Shown: positions 35,601-46,318 of the stretch, in pieces
Position numbering within the stretch: the stretch's first letter is position 1
How the letters are laid out: the number at the start of each line of letters is the position of its first letter
Assembly (NCBI GenBank): GCA_020740775.1
Contig: JAHEWK010000017.1
Span: 744,001-808,000, forward strand
Length of the DNA stretch: 64,000 bases
Direction of reading: 5' to 3'
Source of the DNA: Ilyonectria destructans
Lineage: Eukaryota > Ascomycota > Sordariomycetes > Hypocreales > Nectriaceae
The notes under the pieces: model-generated
What the model was told of the DNA's origin: nothing
The model's input: only the letters and a program-made list of their open reading frames with translations
Databases searched by the model: none
Translations under genes and position numbers: made by a program

Positions 35601-36670
35601 ATTCGGCATTCGTCGGTCGTTTCTTTGCTATCCCGCTGAAGAGCAATGGCGGAGGGTCCGGCAGTTATACAGAGGAGTCGCTGGCCGATGCGCTCGGCCA
35701 TCTCTTCGGTTACGTCTTCCTCGACTTGGACACAGCAAAGTCGTTCAAGAACCGCGCCGTGGCGGCCAAGGAAACGAAGCGAATGGGGGAGGTGATGCAG
35801 CAGACAGTTGCTGACATTAAATCAAGACATTTTCCCTCACTGAAACAGATGTTTAGTATGCAATCCGCCAACACAACCCTGACCAGCTACGGCGACCAAC
35901 TAGTCGAAAGACTACTTGATGGCGGACGAGGTGTCGATGACACTGTCTGGACAATCATCCCCACTGCTGCTGCCGCATCTGCTACTCAGGCCCAGGGGGT
36001 ATTGTTTACTTGAGCCTTCTGTAAAAAGAATATTATTTACTAACTGAATGTTATAGTGGGCTCAGATGATTGACCTGTACTTGTCGGACAAGTACTACTC
36101 GCACTGGCCTGAGATCAAGAAGCTCGCGCTGTCTGACGAGCCGCAGGCCTTCGAGAAGCTCAAGAAGTACGCTCTAGAAGGGTATGATTCTCACCACTCA
36201 CACACCTAAGAGGTCCCATCCTGATTAAGAGGAACAGATTCCGTTTATCCACACCAGCCTTCGGCTTGATTCGCGTCACAGGTGCCGACAAAATAGACGT
36301 GCAAGACGGCCCCGAAATCGTGTCTGTCAAAAGCGGAGACACAGTATTCACCAATTTTATCACTGCCGGTCTTGATCCTTCCAAGTTCCCTGATCCATAC
36401 GAAATCAAACTAGATCGGCCAGATGATCTCTACATCCACCATGGCTGGGGTCCCCATGCCTGTCTCGGGCGTGCCATCGTCACTGTTGCGGGGGCCAGCA
36501 TGCTCCGCATATGTGCCCGACTGAACAACTTCAGACGGGCACCTGGACCTGCTGGTGAGATGAAGAGCAAGACGGTGAACGGGGCATTCAAAGTGTTCTT
36601 GTCTGAAGACGGCAGCCAGTGGGGACCTTTCCCGACTAGTGAGTACAAATATATCATGTATGAACACTAA
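32674..36670 (+). CDS. Psi-producing-oxygenase-like dioxygenase/cytochrome P450 fusion
   Basis: Fifteen exons can be joined in frame to about 1058 aa, close to known Ppo proteins: 32674-32853, 32926-33090, 33148-33256, 33304-33390, 33454-33802, 33857-34131, 34191-34358, 34423-34560, 34614-34649, 34705-34909, 34975-35249, 35318-35534, 35584-35998, 36057-36181, 36238-36670. The N-terminal heme-peroxidase domain has HDLFHTDE (distal His), FHNYIVQEL and YRWHSATS near residue 361, where Tyr is the expected radical residue and His the proximal ligand. The C-terminal P450 domain has HGWGPHACLGRA near residue 990 with the heme Cys intact, so both activities are plausible (in some paralogs the P450 Cys is lost). 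Ppo enzymes convert oleic/linoleic acid to hydroxylated oxylipins that balance sexual and asexual development and affect secondary metabolism. No frameshift or stop was found. Confidence 0.93.
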
Positions 36671-37859
36671 GCGACTCGTTTAATACTAAGATATCAACAG
36701 ATAAGAAGGTAATTTTCGAGCATACTGCTCAGACAGTTTGAGCCACATGTTGAGCATAGGGCTCTCGGTATAGCGGTGTTGGTTTGGGGTGTCAAACATG
36801 TGCAGCTCGAGGAACAAATCTATCCTACTGGTTATTTAACCCGGCTTCTTCGCCGTAAGGAGAATACCCAGTACTAGGGTAGAATCATCCAGCGCCCTTC
36901 TCTTCTGGGCTTAATCAAGTCTTTTTGTAGTCAAGCTGTATGCCATGACGCACCGCAGAACATATTTCTTCAACTGATGGACGTTCAGGACGTGACGATC
37001 GATCCCTGAGAGAGGCTAGATCCCATCGCTGCATAGTAAGTATATTGGCACAGTAGTCTTCGCTTGACCAGACAAGGCGCTCAATTAATGCCTCCTACGA
37101 GCTTGCAGAGGCGTTGCTGAGCCCACCTGCAGTCGAAGATAGAAAACTGAACACCGGGAGGAGAGGGGCTTCAAGTCGACCTACGAACCCTTACGAGGAC
37201 GTGAAGAGATGAAAACTGGCCACAAGCTGCAGAGGTGCGATGCTATACATATTTATCGGGAGTTGGGCAGCCCTAGGATATGTGGTGACCAAAGAAGCGT
37301 TTTTTAGATGCCGCCCTAGTGGGGGGTTTGATTTACGTAATTGGACAATGCAAGGTCTACTACAATCAACATCAACTTCCAATACGACAGGAGATATATC
37401 GAGGTTCAAAGGCCCGATTTCAGTAGAGACGAGAGTTAGTCATCGGATCGAATGAAAGGTGAGCTAATATTCTTCCAACATAAAGCGTCCACAGGCAAGC
37501 GCCCGTAGCTGCGTCCTAGATCTAAATCGTCTTATCGGCCAAACCCGGACGCAACCCGCCGGCCATCCACCGAGAAGGAGACTCGAGTACATCCATCCAC
37601 CATGGCCCTGGAGTGTTTGTAGGCAAGCACCTATACTAATCACCCCAGATCCCCTTATCGCCATAAATATTCCCCATCTGCACTCGAGACTGGTTCTTCG
37701 CCGAAACCGCCTCCACAGAGTTGTTCGTCTGGTGACGGGCACAGCCCGTTACACGCACTTAGTGTTTCTATAAGCTAGTGCGTTTTCCCAGTGCAATTAC
37801 AACTTTTCTAACAGTCTCTAGTATGAAAGACTATTCAGAAAGAACTTACAGACCCGTCT
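36671..37859. other. Intergenic, transition to repeat-rich half
   Basis: No gene. The first ~200 bp are the likely 3' UTR of the oxygenase. The remainder has only meaningless short frames and leads into the mariner relic. Confidence 0.4.
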
Positions 37860-38537
37860 CATACTGATAAAGTATTTGCAGATGTTCTTCAGTGCCTTCA
37901 ACTCAGTCAGATGGCTTCTAATGTACCCTCTTTACGGGGATCCAGAATCCGAACGCGGCGGCATTACAGCGCGAGTTCTGCTTGAATGCCTGCAGCAATA
38001 CCTCCTTCAAATAGTGACCAGAAAGAGCATCTTTCAGCACGATAATTCGAGCTTTTATACATCACATTTAATAAGAAGCTAGCTCCTAGAATGGTATAAG
38101 AACCGGAGGGCGGAGGTAGTTACATGGCCGCCTTACAGCCCGGATCTCAACTCTATAGAAAACCTATAGGCAATACTTAAAATAAGGATCTGTAAGCAAT
38201 ATCCTAAACTTACATGCCAAAAAACGAGGAATCAAAATTGAGGCTCATAGAAGCTGCGATTAAGCTATAGGAAGAGATTAAGCCGGAGGTGCTATCAAAC
38301 CTGATCTTTTTAATGAAGCGCAGGATGCAGGCTGTTATGCGGTCACGCAGGTGGTATATGAAATATTGAAGAGACATTAGGAACTCCATTTAAAATTCTA
38401 TAGATTGATATATATCGATATTTAATTGACATTTATTTGGGCGCGTAATATGGGGTTAAAGATGAGGGCTTCACGAGGTGGAGGTAGAGATACACCGGGT
38501 TGACCCCGGATGTGTCGTAACTTTTTCGCCCCCACTG
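37860..38537 (+). mobile_element. Degenerate Tc1/mariner element
   Basis: One frame reads FQHDNSSFYTSHL, then WPPYSPDLNSIENL and AILKIRI, the second and third catalytic blocks of a Tc1/mariner DDE transposase. It is interrupted by several in-frame stops, including TAG where Trp is conserved after IENL (a G-to-A type change as expected from RIP). The first catalytic block is not recognisable. The right end is marked by a terminal-repeat-like sequence, CAGTGGGGGCGAAAAAGT on the minus strand, ending at 38537 beside a TA. The left end is not defined. Confidence 0.7.
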
Positions 38538-38741
38538 TATCAGCAGGTTGCTCGCGGCGGCTCTTATCAATACGAATGAAGCTATCGTCATCATATATGT
38601 TGACTGCCTGGCTGGAGGGCAGTTGGGAATCCATGAGAATGCAGAGAATAAGTTGTATGTGAAATTGGCTGTTGTTGATTCTGAACGCGCTCGAGGTCAC
38701 TCTCGCGTACCCCGGCCATTGCAGGGGTCATGTGGGGCTAG

Positions 38742-41700
38742 TCAAGGGGGTGGAGGCTTACCGCAGTCAAAGGGATACGACACACACCCATTAATGAGTT
38801 CAATCGCTCTCATGCCCTACTCTCCTTGGCGTTTCCCTGCCTCTTTCCTGACGGTAGAGCCGACTTTGTTGAACCTCGATTGCGCTCCATTGATTACAAG
38901 GATTACGTCGAGCACGCGATGCGCTGGCACGACGGGCGTTTTGCACGCCACCCGACCTTCCGCTTCGTCGCCTTCAACACGCTAATGCGGTCACAAGCAC
39001 GTTCGCGGTCCAGATTCTTCGTGAAGCAACATGATGGGAGACAGCAGCCGCTGACGCGAGAGCAACTTATTCAGGCGCTGGAACACAGCGAGGACCCCGA
39101 GGCGCAGGCGCTGATCAACTCGATCACAAGGCATGCGGTGTCTATTCGCGGTACGCGTCCCTTCTGGAACAAAAGGAGGCAGGACCTTGAGGCTTATGCC
39201 TATAACCTTGGTTGCCCTGGTGCATTCATCACGTTTAGCCCAGCAGATTTACACTGGGGGAGTCTCTACCAGCACATGCCCCAGTATGACGACTGGCTAG
39301 CCGCCACCGAGCCGGAGAGGATGGCTCTATCGCGCCGCCTATTGCGTCAGAACCCTCACGTTGCTGCTTTCCACTTCTACCGGCGATACTGCCTCATTCG
39401 AGATATCGTGTTAAGCAAGAAGTTCAACATCACGGGTTACTGGGATCGGTATGAATGGCAAGGGCGTGGTAGTCCACACAACCACGGCCTGTACTGGATG
39501 GAAAATTGCCCCGGAGCCGACATGGAGGACGAAGCCGCTCGTGATGTATTTGCACGCACGTGGGGATTCCACGTCACTGCCATTAACCCCGAGCCGAGTA
39601 GGACTATGCCTCAGGGTGAGGGTAATCCGCTGAGCGTAGATCCCCTGAGCATAGAGATGACATTCCTGCGGCTCTCACAAATTGTCAACCGTTGCCAACG
39701 CCACAAGTGCAACACCACGTACTGCTTGCGTGTGAGGAAGAGAACCGGTGACATCGCGAGGGATATGGAGGGCGCTGCTGCAGACATCGAGGCGGCCAAC
39801 GCGGCCAATCCAGAGAGGGAGTGTCGTTTTGACTTCCCTCGTGCCTTGCGGGAGCTGGCTGCAGTTATCAGGAAGGAAGGAAGGTCGTACTACATCTTCG
39901 AGGCGGCCCGGAACGACAGCCTCATGAACCACTTCAATCCTGCTATCATCCTAGGCTGGCTAGCCAATATCGACATATCTCCTTGCACCAGCTTACAGGC
40001 GGTTATTACGTACGCTGCGAAGTACTGCAGCAAATCTGAGAAGAAGACTGAGCCTTACTGCAAACTTGCAGATCAGGTCTTGCCGCATACGGCACACCTC
40101 CAGCCCTTATTATCCTTCTCCTCTCGCCTTATGAATAAGCTGATTGCCGAGAGGGATTGCTCGGCGCAGGAGATTTCTCACCTTCTGCTTAACATCCCTC
40201 TGCAGGAAGGCACTCGGATGGTCGTCTCCGTGGACTGCCGTCCGTTGGAGCAACATGCACGTTCGTATCGCGTCGACGAAGATGTCAATGAGACTATCGG
40301 CAGCTACAGGAAATATCTGGAGCGAAATGACCAGCATGAGGATGTAACTTACCTCGAGTACCTGCAATCGTACAATCTCAAGACGTGGAGGAGACTCGCT
40401 GCTAACGCGAAGCAGAGGGTCCTAGCTTACTTCCCTCGATACAAGTCCATGGAGGCTTCTCCCCAGTTTAACGACTTCTGCCGTGTTAAATTGATGATGG
40501 TTCATCCACATTGCTCTCCACAAGAGTTGCTCGTGGTGGGCGGACAGCGGTTCGATTCCTTCGCGGCTGCGTACAAGGGCTGCACAGAGCACCACGATGC
40601 CCACGCGGACGATCATTATGGGGAGCCAGATAACGAAGAATTGAGGGCAGAGGACGATGAATATGAGCTTGAGCTCCATGAGGAGCCCATTGCGGAGGAG
40701 GACTGGCATGAACTCGCCTGCATGCTGCCGGACCGGCCGCTGGAGGAAGAGGATATCGACATCCTGGGCCGCCGAGATATCGACGTCAATTATGATTGGA
40801 CTGCCCACGTTGGACGGTATACCGACAGTGGCATTCTCAACGGCGACTACTGGAAGCAACGTAGAGCGGAAATCCCCCTGGATCTTGATGTGGATGATCA
40901 GCCTTTGGAAGCTCGTGATTCCCTAAATCCAGAGCAGCGCCTAGTGTATGATACGGTAATGGACCACTTTCTGACCCAGGACCCTTCCCAGTTGTTACTC
41001 CACGTAGATGGGGGAGGCGGCACCGGCAAGTCATACTTCATCAACCTGCTCTCCGCGCACCTCCAAGCCGCAACGGGCGGGAGAGGGACTCCTGTTTGGC
41101 GTGCCGCGCCCACAGGCGTCGCCGGAAATCAGATATCGGGTACTACCTTGCACTCCCTGTTGCACCTCCCAATCAACAAGGACTTCAAGCCCCTCTCAGC
41201 CATTGATAAGGCCCAGCTCCAGAAGAAGCTAAATGATGTCAAGTACCTGATCATCGATGAGAAGAGCATGTTAGGACTGCGTCAGCTATCATGGATCGAT
41301 GACCGACTCCGCGAGGCATTCCGGAATAGGAATGAAGAGTTCTTTGGCGGCCTGAACATCCTGTTGGTTGGCGACTTCTTTCAACTTCACCCTGTGCTGC
41401 AGAAGCCGCTTTATTATGATAAGGAGGTGCAGGGAGTAGAGATCAACGGCAGGAACGCGTATAGGCGCTTCGATAAAACAGTATTCTTGAAGGTTGTTCA
41501 GCGGCAGCGCGGCGACAATCAGGTGACCTTTCGTACAGCTCTTGGGGAATTGCGGCTGCTCCAACTATCTAAGGAGTCCTGGAAGCTCCTTTCCAGCCGC
41601 GTATAGGCAAAGCTAGACGATCGGGAGGTCGCGAGATTCGTCAACGCCTTGCGTGTATACGCCACTAAAGATAGAGTGAACGAACATAACCACTATCACC

Positions 41701-42362
41701 TCGACCGCCTCAGCCGGCCGGTCATCCAGGTTACGGCTAAGAACGTCGGCCCTGGCGCGGCTGCTGCCCCTGACGACAAGGCGGGCAACCTTGCGAAGCA
41801 GATCCCCATATGCATTGGCGCCCATCTGATGCTGACGTCTAACCTTTGGCAGCCCGTTGGCCTCTGCAATGGCGCTCGCAGTACAGTTTACGACATCGGC
41901 TGGGCACCCGGGGCTGAGCCCATCCAAGGCCCTCCCTGTGTTATCATGATGGAGTTTGACAATTACAACGGACCGGTGTTCCTGACCACCCCTGATGGCA
42001 GGAAGATTGTCCCGATTCTCCCCGTAGAGAGAGACTTCCTCATCGGAGCCACTCTCTGCACTCGCACCCAGTTCCCCCTGATCGTATGCTACGCTATTAC
42101 AGTTCACAAATCACAAAGCATCACAGAAGATATGATCGTTACCGATCTATCCTGCCGGGATTTCCAGACTGGGTTAAGCTACGTGGCTGTCTCTCGTGTG
42201 AAAACGCTCGAGGGCTTGATGTTGGATGCCCCATTTGATCGCAATCACCAAACTTACGTATCTCCCCCGGATGGTATGAAGATGAAGATGAGGGATCAGC
42301 AGCTGAGGAGACGACAGGTTCTTACACGGAATCCCTACAAGACAGACCACGGTTCTGCATAA
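38742..42362 (+). pseudogene. Helitron Rep-helicase, one internal stop, N-terminus missing
   Basis: A single frame from 38742 to 42362 is broken only by TAG at 41604-41606. It starts without ATG in a conserved block (PINEFNRSHALLSLAFP, LFPDGRADF). The Rep part has GRGSPHNHGLYW (HUH-type metal motif) at ~39466 and YAAKYCSKSEKKTEPYCKL with the catalytic Tyr at ~40012. The Pif1-like helicase part has NPEQRLVYDTV, GGGGTGKSYF (Walker A) at ~41010, YLIIDEKSMLG (Walker B), GDFFQLHPV, and after the stop VHKSQSITEDMIV and LSYVAVSRVKTLEGL. Apart from the stop, all motifs look intact, so the element is young. The usual zinc-finger/DUF6570 N-terminus is absent here. A similar N-terminal piece lies alone at ~53-54 kb. 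Confidence 0.88.
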
Positions 42363-42482
42363 TTCCAGGTGATTCTGCTCGCGACAAGAAGAAATGTTAC
42401 AAAAATTGCTCCAGTGCGTAAATAATGTAATGGTTGTAGATAATTGCTTGGCCCGCGGACTCTCAGCCTTCGGCTGATTGTA

Positions 42483-42514
42483 CCCCTTGCACCACCGCTC
42501 TAAAGTGCAAGGGG
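42483..42514 (+). repeat. Helitron 3' terminal hairpin (candidate)
   Basis: CCCCTTGCAC at 42483-42492 and GTGCAAGGGG at 42505-42514 form a perfect 10-bp stem with a 12-nt loop, 120 bp after the helicase stop. The sequence then runs TGACGTAGT into AT-rich DNA. Helitrons end shortly after such a hairpin, so the 3' end is probably near 42522, though a canonical CTRR is not present. Confidence 0.6.
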
Positions 42515-42763
42515 TGACGTAGTATTTTAACTAAATAGATATATCTAATACTAAGACATACTTACCTATATATTAAAGTCATAATGAAGGCAACTGCTTA
42601 GAAGTGAAGGATAAATATAAGTAGAAGTGAATATAGGAGAGAGTCTATAGACTAACTTGTTCTACAAGGCTTTTCACGACACCGAGACGTTGCCCATGTG
42701 GACGTATACGGTGTGCTCCTCCCATCCTTCCTCCAGGAGACTCCATTCTTCAATCCACCGCTT

Positions 42764-44077
42764 TCACAGTTCTCCCTCGCCAATCACCTCCTGATCCTCA
42801 TCGCGCGCCCCTTCCATTACAGGTACCACCTTTCGGCAAGCACCAACCGCGACCTCCTTACAGACATCCGGACCCGTATTCTCTGGATCGCACAGTGTAT
42901 CTGCCGATGTACCCGGCTTGACCGCGACCCGATGCTCATGGCCAGGTACAGGCCACTTCAGCCGCCACTGCACCTTTAGGTCGTCGTCACCCGCGCCATC
43001 TGCCTTGTACCCAGGCCTCGTCAGACACATGGTTCCGAACGGCGTCGGTGCGCAGGAAGTCGTGATATGGCACAGGTTCTTGCCAGGATTCGGATTGCAG
43101 GTGTCGCAACCGAGGATATTAACCTTCACGGCGACGCTTTGGATGAAGGCGTCGCCGCCTGGCGTGCCGTTCAGAAGGAAGCGGACGGAGCAGTGAAGGG
43201 TCGTGTCCTGGGTGGCGCCGCTGGCCACCTTGACCGTCTCGAGGAAGTTGACGACGCTGCCGCTGGTCACTGTGATAACGGCGGGTTGAAACGTGAGGGC
43301 CAAGCCGGCGTCGCAGGAGACTACGTCGGGCTTGATGGTGACGTCTAGCTTCTTCAGTCCGCTGATGATTGCGCTGGACACGGCATCGGCGCCGGAGCCA
43401 GCAGGAATGATGACACCGCCGGTTGTGCTGGTCACCTTGGTAGCCTGACCCGTGCCATCGAGGCCCTCGTTGCCCGGGGTTGTGACGTCAACACCGATAA
43501 CGCGGATGTGTGCGTTGAACAAGGCGTCGGTGGCCTGCTGTAGGCTGTACCCGCCGCTGGGGTCGTGGCTAGGATTGTCGCTGACTAGAACTATGATCCG
43601 GGTGCTACTTCCAAGTGGGCGGAAGTTGACGGCACCATTGGAGACCTGAAAGAGCGCGTTGATCCAGTCCTCTTCGATGTCGCCGCCACCCGCCGCAGTC
43701 AAGGAGTTGACCGCATTCTGTACATCATTGAAGTTGCCTGTCAGATCCTGGACCACATTGAATCCACCGTCTGGGTCTTGCAGGTCGCCGAAGCTGACAA
43801 CGGCAAACTCGGCGCCTGGCTGTGCGTTGACAGCAGTGACAACTTTTATCAGGTTATCCTTGATGTCTTGGATTGCATTCGTCATGCTGGCGGTGACATC
43901 CACCAGCAGCACTACGTCCGGCTGAGGTAGGATCTCTGGAGTGGTGACCACCTTGTCGACAATAAACGACGAACCAGGGTCGGCCTTCTCCTTTACCGAG
44001 GCCGGCGAGACGCCAGGGCTGGCGAAGGCGGACTCTGCGAGGGCCAAGGCTAGGGCGGTGGTGATGGAGAAGCGCAT
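42764..44077 (-). CDS. Secreted von Willebrand factor A (VWA) domain protein
   Basis: Single exon of 437 aa from the ATG that begins a clear signal peptide (MRFSITTALALALAESAFAS). An upstream in-frame ATG at 44158 would bury the signal. The VWA domain spans ~residues 50-240. The MIDAS motif DVTASMT fits D-x-T/S-x-S, and further conserved strands are EFAVVSFGDLQ, IIVLVSDNPSHD and VIGVDVTTPG. The C-terminal half is Cys-rich (CDTCNPNPGKNLC, TTSCAPTPFGTMC). Likely an extracellular or cell-wall protein that binds a ligand through divalent metal. The gene is GC-rich and intact although surrounded by transposon relics and AT-rich DNA. Confidence 0.85.
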   Translation of the reverse strand: MRFSITTALALALAESAFASPGVSPASVKEKADPGSSFIVDKVVTTPEILPQPDVVLLVDVTASMTNAIQDIKDNLIKVVTAVNAQPGAEFAVVSFGDLQDPDGGFNVVQDLTGNFNDVQNAVNSLTAAGGGDIEEDWINALFQVSNGAVNFRPLGSSTRIIVLVSDNPSHDPSGGYSLQQATDALFNAHIRVIGVDVTTPGNEGLDGTGQATKVTSTTGGVIIPAGSGADAVSSAIISGLKKLDVTIKPDVVSCDAGLALTFQPAVITVTSGSVVNFLETVKVASGATQDTTLHCSVRFLLNGTPGGDAFIQSVAVKVNILGCDTCNPNPGKNLCHITTSCAPTPFGTMCLTRPGYKADGAGDDDLKVQWRLKWPVPGHEHRVAVKPGTSADTLCDPENTGPDVCKEVAVGACRKVVPVMEGARDEDQEVIGEGEL

Positions 44078-44759
44078 CGTGGAGGGCTGGAGAGAAGCTT
44101 GGAGTTGAGAAGGCTGTTTGAGAAGAATAAAAGAGGCCGACTTGGCTGCACTTAACAAGCACGAGGGGGGCTCAGGCGGGGGTGATGATGGTTCTGGTTC
44201 TGGAGCTCACCTTCTCTTGTATCTTGCTCACCATGTGCCTACAGTGGTGTCGTCGTCGCATCGGCTCCCCGGACACTGTCCTGGTTGGCCATTCTGCGGG
44301 GCTGCATGTCAGATGTGGCTAGACGTGGCTAGCCGTGTCAGGAAATCGGGGTGATGTGTTCCAACATGAGCTGAATGTGAGTTACAGAGTATTGGTTGCG
44401 CTGCTGGATGTCGCGGCTGCGGAGAACCCCGAGTGGCTGCAGCTATATCAGCCAGCCTCAGCGAAGCCATTAGGCAACACTCGAACTATGGCTTCGAACC
44501 GGATTTTGATTGGCCGGGCGTGGAAGCAATGTTCCGGGCAGCGTCTCGGTCTGAGTGGCGGCTGGAGCGTGACCATTTGCCTTTGGTGTTTCAATCCTCG
44601 TGATGCTCGGCAGTTGGAGGGATGTGTAGATCAGATAGGCCAGCTGAGCTTTAAGCCATGCAGCCTGGTAGGACTACATGAGGATCGCCACACCGCCGAC
44701 AGCCCGTCGCCTTTACTGCCGGCAGTAGCTGGAGCTGCGAGTACTCCCCTTTTATAAGG
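44078..44759. other. Upstream of VWA gene, no gene seen
   Basis: GC-rich sequence holding the probable VWA promoter and one long but unrecognisable plus-strand frame with no family signal. Confidence 0.4.
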
Positions 44760-45060
44760 TCTGTTTCTATCTATATATACTATAACTTAGGCATGTTATA
44801 TAACTTTACTTATTATTAAATATATAATTATAGTAATAAAGTTTAATAGTTTAAATCAAAGTAGTTAAATATATTATTAAAAAAGATATAAGTTAACTAT
44901 TTAATTAAAAGTTAAAAAAATATTTTTAATTAAAGAAAGTTAACTATTATTTTATTTTATTATAACTAGCTCTATATATTTATATAAGGCTTTTTATATA
45001 AAGGCAAAAAGCCTATAGAAAGATATAACCTTTAATTTCAGAGCTAGTTTAACGCCAAAA
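44760..45060. repeat. AT-rich island
   Basis: About 300 bp composed almost only of TATA/TTAA-type sequence with short internal repeats (TTAACTATT and similar), sharply bounded by GC-rich DNA. Consistent with a heavily C-to-T mutated (RIP-like) repeat remnant. Similar shorter tracts occur at ~42520-42650 and ~47790-47930. Confidence 0.6.
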
Positions 45061-45539
45061 TACGCAGACCCACAGGGTCTTTAAGCGACTGAAAAACCAG
45101 TCCACAACACCCCTGCACCTATTACACCAAGAATTGTGGATACTGTCGCACTGTTGTAAGTTAACCCCTGTATTGGCAATGAAAGTGGCAGATTGCTAAT
45201 GTGGCACGCATGTAGTGTCCAGCCGGATCGACTTGCACTTCAGGCATGTGTCGCCCGATCTGTGGAATTCCAGGGTGCTTAAGCGCACCTCCGTTTCATT
45301 TTGACGAGGTAGAGAACGTGAGACTGCAGCAGCGTCAGGCTCAATGTTCAACTTCTATTGTGACATATGGTGGACAATGTCTCACAGTTCAATATGTTCC
45401 TACTAACAAGCACTGCACGTTATTGGATGTTGCCTTGCCTGAGATTAGGGATCCAACGTCGCCGCCTGATATTTGCGGGGATGCCTTTTTTTATGATGTC
45501 CACTGCCATGTTGTCAAATATTAGGGTGAATCAAAGTTG
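45061..45539. other. Intergenic relic sequence, no gene seen
   Basis: Short frames without family signal and no clear repeat boundary. Confidence 0.3.
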
Positions 45540-45720
45540 TGTATTGTGTCCCCCTCTATCTTGAGGTTTCAGAGCAAGCTTTATATACCCTGTCCCTTCT
45601 GTATAGAATCAGCTAGAAGCTGATTGCTAAGCCTTGTGGCAATAGGTGGCAATAGGTGGCAACTTTCGCCACTGACATATCTGACACATGTCTGATGGAT
45701 CCGCCTACATCTGAAGGTGA
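45540..45720 (-). repeat. Diverged LTR-like repeat copy
   Basis: Matches, in reverse complement, the 225-bp insertion at 52536-52760: both share a stretch around AGCAAGCTT...ATAGAATCA-CTAGAAGCTG-TTGCTAAGCC, then GTGGCAATAGGTGGCAAC. Here GGCAATAGGT is locally duplicated. No target duplication was recognised, so this is an old copy. Confidence 0.6.
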
Positions 45721-46114
45721 CATTCGATGGCACATTCGACGAGGAGGTCAATCTTATTGAAATTTGAAAGGATAGCTATTCAAACATCTCCAGACTTTAA
45801 AGTTTCAATTGCCTTGTCCATTTCCGCTGGTCCCTCAGACCCTGCTTGCCTCGCACGATGCTAAGTCTTCTCGTTGGGGCCGATGTCGAACCAATGCATG
45901 CATAGATAAGTCGGCGCAGTTTGCCGAGCAGTCCAGGGATACGAATAGTTACATTATTTCGTATCGCAAGTCATAATGACGAATTTTTGAATCAACATTT
46001 CCGTCCTTCAAACCCAGGTCAAAGATATTTCTTATCTTATTGGCGTACTAGATGCTTTCCTCTACTAATGGCACACGGTGGTATCTCTTTTAGGCACATA
46101 ATCATGCCAGTTGC
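45721..46114. other. Relic sequence, no gene seen
   Basis: No coding features. Composition is mixed and lacks recognisable element ends. Confidence 0.3.
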
Positions 46115-46247
46115 CAGCTGAAGCTCCGTGGCCGATGCTTGCATCGACTAGCCAAACTCAATATACGAAGCAGCTGAGGCTCCGTGGCTGATGCTTGCAT
46201 CGACTAGCCAAACTCAATATACGAAGCAGCTGAGGCTCCGTGGCCGA
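46115..46247. repeat. Tandem repeat, 56-bp unit, 2.4 copies
   Basis: Units 46115-46170 and 46171-46226 are nearly identical (start CAGCTGAGGCTCCGTGGC, end ATATACGAAG), and a third partial copy runs to about 46247. Each contains an internal GATGCTTGCATC palindrome. Confidence 0.85.
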
Positions 46248-46318
46248 CGCCGTAGAAACTCGAAGATATAACAGGGCAAACCAGGCGCGTCAACCGACTG
46301 ACCTAATTCACTTCCGTC

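Noticed and set aside
37786..37810. CAGTGCAATTACAAC as left end of the mariner relic
   Set aside because: Does not match the right end (CAGTGGGGGCGAAAAAGT) beyond CAGTG.
44118..44757. Possible gene upstream of the VWA protein
   Set aside because: Long frames exist but composition and lack of motifs suggest chance in GC-rich DNA.
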